This document shows positions 1-5,473 of a DNA stretch of 5,503 nucleotides, in pieces. The DNA comes from CAYVJW01 sp964451885. Lineage in GTDB: Bacteria; Patescibacteriota; Gracilibacteria; UBA4473. The stretch's first letter is position 1; every line of letters begins with the position of its first letter. The position numbers and the translations under genes were made by a program. The stretch lies in NCBI GenBank assembly GCA_964451885.1, contig CAYVJW010000110.1:1-5503 (forward strand), written 5' to 3'. The notes below the pieces were generated by a model. The model worked only from the letters and a program-made list of their open reading frames with translations. It had not been told where the DNA came from and made no database searches.

Positions 1-73
1 GTCCGGTTCTTAGAAGGCTGGAGCTCAGCAATGGGCTCTGGCTATTCGGCCCTCATCTTTAGCAGAACAAAGC
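1..73. other. Unassigned GC-richer segment downstream of the S41 protease
   Basis: This stretch is visibly richer in G and C than the flanking DNA and contains short inverted repeats: GCTG/CAGC around 18-30, GAGC/GCTC around 21-38 and GGGC/GCCC around 34-53. Plus frame 3 is open from the window edge to a TAG at 60-62 (about 19 codons), so it could be the end of a gene entering from the left. Plus frame 1 is also open from the edge, but it continues antisense through the protease tail. I tried to fold either strand as a tRNA and could not pair a D stem with an anticodon stem. It could be part of a structured RNA or a gene end; nothing here decides. Confidence 0.3.
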
Positions 74-107
74 AAAAAATGGGGACTTATCACTTTTCTG
101 TCCCCAT
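74..107 (-). terminator. Intrinsic terminator overlapping the end of the S41 protease gene
   Basis: On the minus strand the sequence ATGGGGAC (107-100) is followed 13 nt later by its perfect complement GTCCCCAT (86-79) and then a run of six T (79-74, sharing one base with the stem). An 8-bp stem with four G-C pairs and a trailing T tract is a standard rho-independent terminator. The upstream arm lies inside the coding sequence and encodes Met-Gly-Thr, and the loop carries the stop codons TGA (92-90) and TAA (89-87). In the plus direction the tract is A-rich and on the wrong side, so it should act only on the protease transcript. Confidence 0.8.
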
Positions 108-1457
108 CACCTCAACTTCAATTCCCTCATCTTCCACAATTTCCTCTTCAACCTCATCACCCCCCTCCACCTTTCCCTCCTTCCTCAACATCCCATCCAA
201 CTCCTCATTCCGTATCAACTCCAACGCCCGCTCCATCACACTGTCTACCTCATTTTCAATATCTTCTTTTGAAATTTCAATTTTAATATCCGGTTCAATA
301 CCTTTCTCATGAATCGACCTTCCTACAGGAGATAACCACTCCGCAATAGTAACTTTTAAACTGGAACCGTCAGAAAGGGGAAGTACATTTTGGACAGAAC
401 CTTTCCCAAAAGTTTTTCTCCCTATGACAACACCTCGTTTATGGTCCTGAACCGCCCCAGCAAAAATTTCAGAAGCAGAAGCAGAACCTTCGTTTATCAA
501 AACAACCAACGGCAACTCAAGAAACGACCCGTTTCTTCCACTTTTCAAATCTCCCGTTTCTCCAAATCTCCTTCCCTTTGTTTTAACAATTACTTTCTGG
601 TCAAAAAACTCCGTAGCTATCTCCAAAGAAGCATCTAACAAACCTCCACCATTGTTCCTGATATCCAGAATAATCGCATTCGGAGATTCAAGCAGAACCT
701 GAGGGAGAATTTCCCGAAATTCACGCACTACTTCCGAACCAAACTGGGAGACAATAATAACAGCTATATCCTCATTCATTTCAAACTCCACACTCTCAAT
801 AAAAATATTATCGCGCACAATAGTAATATCAAGAGGGGCTTTTTCTCCCTCTCTTAAAATGGTTAATGTGACTTTTTCCCCCTTCGGCCCCCGAATCTTA
901 GTAACCGCTTCCTCAGCCGTAATACCAAACGTCAAATCACCATCTATTTTATAAACAATATCACCCGCTTTTAAACCGGCTAATTCCGCAGGAGCGCCTT
1001 TAAGAGGTGCAATAATTACCAAATTATCATCCTTAATAGCAATTTCTGCCCCAATCCCTTCGAATTCTCCGGAAATAGACTCCTCAAATTCAGCCGTTTC
1101 CTTTGGTGTCATAAAAACCGTATACGGATCCTTGAGAGAAGCAACTATACCTTTTGTAGCCCCATAAACTTGAGTCATTGCATTAAATTTTTCCTGATGC
1201 AAAAAATTCGACTCCAAAGCGCCCCATGCTTCCCAAAAAATAGATAAATCTACATTATCCTGATCTACTTTTCTCCGAACAGGCTCCAAGTTATTCAAAT
1301 TCCCAACAATATTTTCAATAGTTTTTTTGGGTTCTTCTTTTTCAACTACAAACTGACGGGAAGAAGTTTTTTGACTCAAACTCCACCCCAATAAAAACCC
1401 CAAAATAGGCAAAATCAAGAAAAGAACAAAACGAATATTGCGTTTATAATGCGGCAT
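90..1457 (-). CDS. ctpA: Membrane-anchored S41 family C-terminal processing peptidase (CtpA-like)
   Basis: This 455-residue protein has the full layout of a carboxyl-terminal processing protease. An uncleaved N-terminal membrane segment spans about residues 9-27, so the catalytic part should lie outside the membrane. A helical region follows (about 70-130), then a PDZ domain (about 130-215, with GLKAGD at 161-166) that in this family binds substrate C-termini, then the S41 core. The nucleophile is Ser327 in GSASASE and the general base is Lys352 in TFGKG. Their 25-residue spacing equals that of E. coli Prc Ser430/Lys455, and Gln356 matches the conserved Gln after the Lys. The last 55 or so residues are a strongly acidic Glu-rich tail, not part of the catalytic fold. 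The ATG is chosen because it sits just before the basic residues and membrane segment; no Shine-Dalgarno sequence precedes it. It ends in tandem stops, TGA then TAA. Family membership is confident; the substrate is unknown. Confidence 0.95.
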   Translation of the reverse strand: MPHYKRNIRFVLFLILPILGFLLGWSLSQKTSSRQFVVEKEEPKKTIENIVGNLNNLEPVRRKVDQDNVDLSIFWEAWGALESNFLHQEKFNAMTQVYGATKGIVASLKDPYTVFMTPKETAEFEESISGEFEGIGAEIAIKDDNLVIIAPLKGAPAELAGLKAGDIVYKIDGDLTFGITAEEAVTKIRGPKGEKVTLTILREGEKAPLDITIVRDNIFIESVEFEMNEDIAVIIVSQFGSEVVREFREILPQVLLESPNAIILDIRNNGGGLLDASLEIATEFFDQKVIVKTKGRRFGETGDLKSGRNGSFLELPLVVLINEGSASASEIFAGAVQDHKRGVVIGRKTFGKGSVQNVLPLSDGSSLKVTIAEWLSPVGRSIHEKGIEPDIKIEISKEDIENEVDSVMERALELIRNEELDGMLRKEGKVEGGDEVEEEIVEDEGIEVEVMGTEK

Positions 1458-1461
1458 TTTT

Positions 1462-1496
1462 ACAGTTAACAGTTAACGATGAGCAGTGAAAAATTA
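1462..1496. repeat. Degenerate 7-bp tandem repeat next to the protease start codon
   Basis: Read in sevens on the plus strand, the units are acagtta, acagtta, acgatga, gcagtga and aaaatta. The first two are identical and the others match 4 to 5 of 7 positions. The exact pair contains overlapping GTTAAC palindromes. The array ends 4 bp before the protease ATG on the opposite strand, so it fills the place where a ribosome binding site would be. It may be a decaying microsatellite or a mobile intergenic repeat; only the first two units are beyond doubt. Confidence 0.5.
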
Positions 1497-1522
1497 ATCA
1501 TTTTTTATTTCATACCTAATGG

Positions 1523-1550
1523 ATTTTAAAAATTGACCAAAAAAAAACAA
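1523..1550 (-). promoter_or_regulatory. Possible promoter for the S41 protease
   Basis: On the minus strand TTGTTT (1550-1545) lies 16 bp before TAAAAT (1528-1523). The -10 box matches the sigma-70 consensus at five of six positions, but the -35 box is weak and lies in an A/T run that would give chance matches. Transcription would start near 1516, leaving a leader of nearly 60 nt that includes the heptamer repeat. Stated with low confidence. Confidence 0.3.
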
Positions 1551-1554
1551 GAGG

Positions 1555-1582
1555 TTGTCATATGAAAATCTTTCTTTAAAAT
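1555..1582 (+). promoter_or_regulatory. Promoter for malic enzyme, predicted to give a leaderless mRNA
   Basis: TTGTCA (1555-1560) and TAAAAT (1577-1582) each match the sigma-70 boxes at five of six positions and are 16 bp apart. Only 7 bp separate the -10 box from the ATG at 1590, so transcription would start at or within a base of the initiation codon. This fits the absence of any Shine-Dalgarno sequence. A second -35-like TTGACC at 1533-1538 has no good partner at 17 bp. Confidence 0.5.
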
Positions 1583-1589
1583 TCCAATA

Positions 1590-2720
1590 ATGAAAAATTT
1601 TGGCGAAGAATCCGTAAAAATAAGAGGGAAATCCGGAGGGCAAATATTCACCGGGCTTAAAAATGAATTAACAACAAAAGAAGACTTATCCGTCTTTTAT
1701 ACGCCAGGCATAGCCGAACCTTGCCGGCACATCGCAAAAGATAAAAAACTGGCAAAAAAACTTACCGTCAAAAAAAATCTGGTAGCAATCATTTCAGACG
1801 GATCGGCAGTGCTGGGCTTAGGAAATATCGGACCTGAAGCCTCCCTCCCGGTAATGGAAGGAAAATCCATGCTTTTTAAGCGATTCGGTAATGTAGACGC
1901 AATCCCCATCATCCTTGATACACAAGATACGGAAGAAATAATCCAAACAATAAAAAACATAGCACCGACATTCGGCGGTTTAAATTTAGAGGATATTTCC
2001 GCTCCGAGATGCTTTGAAATAGAACAGCGATTAATAGAAAAACTGGACATTCCGGTTTTCCATGACGATCAGCATGGAACGGCTATGGTAGCTTTAGCGG
2101 CATTAATAAATGCATTAAAAGTAGTAAAAAAAGAAAAATCCGAGGTTCGAGTCGTGTTTTCCGGAGCCGGAGCCGGAGGAATTGCTGTTGCCAAACTCTT
2201 CAAAGCATGGGGAGTTCGAAATATTGAGATGGTAGACTCAAAAGGAATAGTCGCTTGCCAGAGAGAAAATCTTAATCTTCAGAAAAAAGAATTTTGTACA
2301 CGCCGTACAGGAAACATAGCAGATGCGTTAAAGGGGGCAGATGTTTTTATCGGTGTCTCAAAAGGCGGAACCGTTACACAAGAAATGGTGAAATCAATGA
2401 ACACAGATCCTATTGTTATCGCTATGGCAAACCCGATTCCGGAAATATTTCCGGACGAAGCACGAAAAGCCGGCGCAAAAATCGTCGCCACAGGAAGATC
2501 TGACTATCCAAACCAAATCAACAACGTGCTAATATTCCCCGGTTTCTTCAGAGGATTACTCGACTCCGGTATTACAAAAATAACAAAAAAAATGATGCTT
2601 GCTGCCTCAGAAGCCCTCGCAAATCTCGTAGAAAAACCAACTCCAGAAAAGATTATTCCAGATCCATTGGATAAGAAAGTAGCGAAAGCAATAGCTGATT
2701 CAGTAAAAAAGTTTACTTAA
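1590..2720 (+). CDS. NAD(P)-dependent malic enzyme, short bacterial form
   Basis: This cytoplasmic enzyme oxidatively decarboxylates malate to pyruvate and CO2, giving NADH or NADPH. Its 376 residues cover the two domains of the short bacterial form and lack the phosphotransacetylase-like C-terminal half of the long MaeB type. Visible motifs are Tyr37 in YTPG (catalytic acid), Lys92 in the EGKSMLFK block (catalytic base), Glu124-Asp125 and Asp150 in FHDDQHGTA (divalent metal ligands), a Rossmann loop GAGAGG at 182-187, Asp206 at the end of the next strand, NPIPE at 281-285, and the ATGRSDYPNQINN block near 300-312. The acidic Asp206 would favour NAD, but cofactor choice is not certain. The ATG gives the usual short N-terminus before YTPG. 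The stop is 17 bp before the MetRS gene, so co-transcription is possible. No truncation or missing catalytic residue is seen. Confidence 0.95.
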   Translation: MKNFGEESVKIRGKSGGQIFTGLKNELTTKEDLSVFYTPGIAEPCRHIAKDKKLAKKLTVKKNLVAIISDGSAVLGLGNIGPEASLPVMEGKSMLFKRFGNVDAIPIILDTQDTEEIIQTIKNIAPTFGGLNLEDISAPRCFEIEQRLIEKLDIPVFHDDQHGTAMVALAALINALKVVKKEKSEVRVVFSGAGAGGIAVAKLFKAWGVRNIEMVDSKGIVACQRENLNLQKKEFCTRRTGNIADALKGADVFIGVSKGGTVTQEMVKSMNTDPIVIAMANPIPEIFPDEARKAGAKIVATGRSDYPNQINNVLIFPGFFRGLLDSGITKITKKMMLAASEALANLVEKPTPEKIIPDPLDKKVAKAIADSVKKFT

Positions 2721-2721
2721 A

Positions 2722-2727
2722 TATAAA
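2722..2727 (+). promoter_or_regulatory. Possible -10 box in the malic enzyme-MetRS gap
   Basis: TATAAA sits in the 17-bp gap between the two genes, 10 bp before the MetRS ATG, and no Shine-Dalgarno sequence is present. At the right distance upstream only a poor -35 (TTCAGT, 2699-2704) is found. It may give a separate, nearly leaderless transcript, or it may be chance in an A/T stretch. Confidence 0.3.
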
Positions 2728-2737
2728 TTCAAAATAA

Positions 2738-4174
2738 ATGCAACCAACAAAACGATATTTCACCACTCCCATCTACTATGTAAACGACATCCCTCACATC
2801 GGCCATGCATACTGCTCCCTTGCCGCAGATACCCTAGTGCGTTTTTGGCGGAAAAAAATCGGAAAAGAAAACGTTTTTTTCCTCACCGGAACCGATGAAA
2901 ACTCACAAAAAACAGTCGATGCCGCCGCGAAAGCCGAAAAAGAAATCCATGCCTATCTGAATGAAATGTCAGCTCATTGGAAAGAATCTTGGGAACAAAT
3001 CGGAATATCTTTTAACGATTTTATTCGCACTACAGAGAAAAGACATGTTGACACCGTCCACGAAATTTTCACAAACATTCACGCAAAAGGGGATATATAC
3101 AAAGGAAAATATTCCGGTAAATATTGTACTGGATGTGAAACATTTCTAAAAGATTCTGAATTGGATGAAAATGGACATTGTCCAGATCACAAAAAACCCC
3201 CTCAAATACTTGAAGAAGAAAATTATTTTTTTCGCCTTTCCGAATACCAACAACGCCTTCTAGAATTTTTTGAAATAAATCCGGATTTTCTCCAGCCTGA
3301 TTCCCGAAAAAACGAAGTCCTAAGCTTTATAAAATCCGGCCTAGAAGATATTTCAATCTCAAGAGAAACAGCAGAATTCGGAATTTCTCTTCCCATTGAC
3401 AAAAAACATAAAGTTTATGTCTGGTTTGAAGCGCTCATCAATTATTTTTCAGCCATACGGACCAAACAGCGGGAAGATTTCTGGAACTCTGCCGTACATA
3501 TCATCGGAAAAGACATAAGCCGATTTCACGCTGTCATATGGCCGGCAATACTCATGAGTGCTGGAATAAAACCTCCCAAACAAATCTTCGCCCACGGATT
3601 TTTCACTATTGACGGAGTAAAGATGTCAAAAAGCCTAGGGAACGTCGTATCTCCTATAGATCTAAGCAATAAATTCGGAAATGACGCCCTACGCGTAGGA
3701 CTGCTCGGATCATTCGAATTTGGAGGAGACGGAGACTTTTCCGTAGAACATTTTGCTGATTTTTACCGCACCAAATTAGCCGGAGGAGTAGGGAACCTCT
3801 TTAATCGGGTAATCATTTTAATGCATAAATTTCTGGAAGGAAAAAAACCTAACGGCAAAGGAAATTTTAACGCTGAAAAAACATGGAAAAAATTTGAGAC
3901 CCACTTTGAAAACTACGAAATTCGTGAGGCCATAGAATTATTCTTTCACCTGGTTCACGAATCAAACAAACTGCTTAATGAAACAGAGGTCTGGAAGCTG
4001 GCAAAAACAGATTTACCAGCTGCTGAAAAAATTTTTGCAACCCTGATTCAACAACTTGAACTATTAACGAAAGCAGCAGAAATATTACTGCCGGAAACAT
4101 TTCCAAAAATGAAAAAGATGCTGGGATCTCAAAAAACACTCGGCTCACCTCAAATTTTGTTTGACCAAAAGTAG
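2738..4174 (+). CDS. metG: Methionyl-tRNA synthetase, compact form without C-terminal dimer domain
   Basis: This class I synthetase attaches methionine to initiator and elongator tRNA-Met in the cytoplasm. The ATP-binding signatures are complete: HIGH at 20-23 and KMSKS at 295-299. Between them a single zinc knuckle is formed by Cys130, Cys133, Cys148 and His151 (CxxC then CxxH), as in the Thermus-type enzyme rather than the two-knuckle E. coli type. The helical anticodon domain follows, with GNLFNR at 352-357 and VWKLAK at 418-423, which carry the Asn, Arg and Trp expected to read the CAU anticodon. At 478 residues it ends soon after this domain and lacks the extra C-terminal tRNA-binding/dimerisation domain of many bacterial MetRSs. 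The usual GTDEHGQK segment reads GTDENSQK (51-58). There is no Shine-Dalgarno sequence at the ATG. Identification is secure. Confidence 0.97.
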   Translation: MQPTKRYFTTPIYYVNDIPHIGHAYCSLAADTLVRFWRKKIGKENVFFLTGTDENSQKTVDAAAKAEKEIHAYLNEMSAHWKESWEQIGISFNDFIRTTEKRHVDTVHEIFTNIHAKGDIYKGKYSGKYCTGCETFLKDSELDENGHCPDHKKPPQILEEENYFFRLSEYQQRLLEFFEINPDFLQPDSRKNEVLSFIKSGLEDISISRETAEFGISLPIDKKHKVYVWFEALINYFSAIRTKQREDFWNSAVHIIGKDISRFHAVIWPAILMSAGIKPPKQIFAHGFFTIDGVKMSKSLGNVVSPIDLSNKFGNDALRVGLLGSFEFGGDGDFSVEHFADFYRTKLAGGVGNLFNRVIILMHKFLEGKKPNGKGNFNAEKTWKKFETHFENYEIREAIELFFHLVHESNKLLNETEVWKLAKTDLPAAEKIFATLIQQLELLTKAAEILLPETFPKMKKMLGSQKTLGSPQILFDQK

Positions 4175-4191
4175 TATACCGGTAGTATAAA
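4161..4191 (+). promoter_or_regulatory. Possible promoter of the coiled-coil protein gene
   Basis: TTGACC (4161-4166, five of six consensus bases) lies in the last codons of metG. TATAAA (4186-4191) follows after a rather long 19-bp spacer, giving a start near 4198 and a leader of about 17 nt. The -10 box overlaps the second copy of a direct repeat, so control by a bound protein is conceivable. The long spacer keeps confidence modest. Confidence 0.4.
4171..4189 (+). repeat. 8-bp direct repeat one helical turn apart around a palindrome
   Basis: GTAGTATA occurs at 4171-4178 and again at 4182-4189, an 11-bp period, and the junction forms the perfect palindrome TACCGGTA (4177-4184). The first copy includes the metG stop codon TAG. 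The block lies between the candidate -35 and -10 boxes of the next gene, a position typical of operators. No regulator is known, and two short copies could be chance. Confidence 0.4.
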
Positions 4192-4214
4192 TAAGAATTT
4201 TTAAAAAATATAAA

Positions 4215-5024
4215 ATGAAAAAGATTGTAATTATTTTTATGCTTTCAGGAATCATTTGCACAGGAAAAGCTTACGGAGCAACCAGCATTACAGAAGAACT
4301 TCCTGTTTTTTTCCATGAAGACGTTCAAAAAGAATGGAAAGAAAAACAGGAAAAAAGAAAAAGAGACAGAAGAGATAGATTAAGAAACATAAGATCTCAA
4401 AGACTAGAAAGAGCCAAAAGAAAAAAACTAATGAATGAAGGAATTTATGACGCACAAAAAGAAAAAGAAGTCGCAGAAGCGCTTTTTAGAAAACAAATGG
4501 AAGAAGAAATGAAAAGAATTCTGGAAGAACAAAAAAGAAAGAAAAAAGAAAGAGCTAACGTCACAAAAGAAGAAATCGAGCAAAACCTTGAAAGCCTGAA
4601 CCGGATGGAAGAAGAATTAAAACAAAAACTTGAGGAAAATCTTGAAAAAATAGCAAAAAGACGCACTTTTCTAAAAGAAAAACTCGAAGAAATAGGAGAA
4701 ATAATAGAAAGCGAAGATTTTGTAAAAGGAGTCACTATCCAAAATGCAGATGAAGCAATAGATATAGAATTGGAGAAAGATATGGTATTTCCTGAAGACA
4801 ACCCCCAAAAACAAAAACCATTTGCTAATATGCAACTAAAAAGAAGAATTCAAAAACATTTTCAAAAAGATGCTTCAAAATACTTCAAAAATAAAAAATT
4901 AAGTTCAAAAGCCAAAATTTTACAAATGCAAGGCCTAAAAAGAAAACAGAGCACTAAAAAATATACTGAATCAATAAACAGGGCCAGGAAAATCCAAAGA
5001 GCACTAAATTCGAGGAGAAGGTAG
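4215..5024 (+). CDS. Secreted, highly basic coiled-coil protein of unknown function
   Basis: I do not recognise this 269-residue protein. Residues 1-21 form a Sec-type signal peptide: two Lys, a hydrophobic stretch from Ile4 to Ile14, then a likely signal peptidase I site after Ala-Tyr-Gly. The one Cys (15) does not sit in a lipobox. From about 36 to 165 the chain is almost entirely Lys, Arg, Glu and Gln, with Leu, Ile and Met every three or four residues (such as 125, 128, 131, 135, 139, 143, 146), so a long alpha-helical coiled coil is expected. A less charged section around 166-205 follows, then a Lys/Arg-rich tail ending in three Arg. It has one Trp (41) and no catalytic motif or further membrane segment. 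Most Arg codons are AGA. It lies 40 bp after metG with no Shine-Dalgarno sequence. A role in binding acidic envelope polymers or nucleic acid is possible but is only inference. Confidence 0.8.
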   Translation: MKKIVIIFMLSGIICTGKAYGATSITEELPVFFHEDVQKEWKEKQEKRKRDRRDRLRNIRSQRLERAKRKKLMNEGIYDAQKEKEVAEALFRKQMEEEMKRILEEQKRKKKERANVTKEEIEQNLESLNRMEEELKQKLEENLEKIAKRRTFLKEKLEEIGEIIESEDFVKGVTIQNADEAIDIELEKDMVFPEDNPQKQKPFANMQLKRRIQKHFQKDASKYFKNKKLSSKAKILQMQGLKRKQSTKKYTESINRARKIQRALNSRRR

Positions 5025-5054
5025 AGAGGAAAAAGATCTTAAAAAAACATACAC

Positions 5055-5138
5055 GCACGAGTGGTGGAATTGGTAGACACGCTGGCCTTAGGAGCCAGTG
5101 CCTATGGCGTGAGAGTTCGAGTCTCTCCTCGTGCACCA
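5055..5138 (+). tRNA. trnL(UAG): tRNA-Leu (anticodon UAG), CCA encoded
   Basis: The acceptor stem pairs GCACGAG (5055-5061) with CTCGTGC (5128-5134), followed by A and an encoded CCA (5136-5138). The D stem is GTG/CAC (5064-5066 with 5078-5080) with the GG pair in its loop. The anticodon stem CTGGC/GCCAG (5082-5086 with 5094-5098) encloses the loop CTTAGGA, giving anticodon TAG at 5089-5091. A long variable arm (5099-5110, GCC/GGC around TAT) marks it as class II, and the T arm is GAGAG/CTCTC around TTCGAGT. It reads CUN leucine codons. No T-rich terminator follows the gene; the recombinase coding sequence begins at once on the other strand. Confidence 0.97.
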
Positions 5139-5473
5139 GCAGGTAAAAACAGTTTATCGAAAGGCTCGCAGAGCTGTATGTCAACGACTTCTCCGTCATC
5201 TATGAGGGTGTTTAGAACTATGATTTCAGCAATCTTGAGCTTTTTCGAGCCTGTCATAGATTTGTAGCTTGTGGAGAGGGTTTTTATGGTGTTTAGAAAT
5301 TTTTCAAAGGATGGGAGGAACTTCGACTCTTCTTTTTCCATGTTGGAAAGTTGCTTGTTATAGTGCTTTACTTCGTCCTCAACTTTCTTGCGTTTGACTT
5401 CGTACACGTCCTTTTCTTTTTGGGTGTAGTGGTATCCGCCCAAAATTTCAGGGTAAACACTACGCACTAGCAA
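5102..5473 (-). CDS. C-terminal part of a probable serine recombinase, ending inside tRNA-Leu
   Basis: The visible 123 residues resemble the end of a large serine recombinase. A charged coiled-coil segment (about 17-60) is followed by a closing helix-strand block with KLKIAEIIVLNTL (78-90), a short DDGEVVDIQ strand and EPFDKLF (103-109), the type of ending seen in these proteins. The resolvase catalytic domain would lie beyond the right edge. The frame begins with a TTG at 5473; 12 bp upstream an in-frame TGA (5488-5486) separates it from codons open to the window edge, so this is either a truncated remnant or the tail of an interrupted gene. Residues 113-123 are translated entirely from the antisense of tRNA-Leu, and the stop lies in the tRNA variable arm. 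Base usage is less A-biased than the neighbouring genes, which fits acquired DNA. Family assignment rests on the C-terminus alone. Confidence 0.5.
   Translation of the reverse strand: MLVRSVYPEILGGYHYTQKEKDVYEVKRKKVEDEVKHYNKQLSNMEKEESKFLPSFEKFLNTIKTLSTSYKSMTGSKKLKIAEIIVLNTLIDDGEVVDIQLCEPFDKLFLPAGARGETRTLTP
5111..5138 (+). other. Candidate attachment site in the 3' end of tRNA-Leu
   Basis: The T arm, acceptor 3' strand and CCA of the tRNA directly abut the recombinase-like gene, which reads into them. The 3' ends of tRNA genes are common integration targets, and the lack of any native spacer or terminator after the tRNA fits an insertion here. No second copy of this sequence is present in the window, so this is only an inference from position. 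Confidence 0.25.

Noticed and set aside
1..62. A partial tRNA at the left edge (a TTCTAA string on the minus strand resembles a tRNA-Arg anticodon loop)
   Set aside because: Neither the anticodon stem nor the D stem pairs, and no T arm is present.
31..312. Plus-strand frame of 93 codons rich in Ser and Pro
   Set aside because: Most of it is the antisense of the Glu-rich tail of the S41 protease, which has a complete family signature; the Ser/Pro content is a shadow of Glu/Gly codons.
1562..1579. Five-codon upstream ORF before the malic enzyme
   Set aside because: It lies upstream of the predicted transcription start and has no ribosome binding site; most likely chance.
1697..2050. Minus-strand 117-codon frame within the malic enzyme
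   Set aside because: It is fully antisense to conserved catalytic sequence of the malic enzyme and shows no family features.
4215..4280. Lipoprotein signal in the coiled-coil protein
   Set aside because: The only Cys, residue 15, is preceded by Gly-Ile-Ile, which is not a lipobox, while a type I cleavage site follows at Ala-Tyr-Gly.
90..5024. Recoded genome reading TGA as Gly (code 25)
   Set aside because: The four complete proteins have full family lengths and many Gly residues, none encoded by TGA.
4954..5199. Minus-strand frame of 81 codons running across the whole tRNA
   Set aside because: It crosses the entire tRNA-Leu and the end of the coiled-coil gene; peptides of this type are known antisense-tRNA artefacts.
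5061..5267. Plus-strand frame of 68 codons starting inside the tRNA
   Set aside because: Its first part is the tRNA itself and the rest is antisense to the recombinase-like frame; no start signal or protein-like features.
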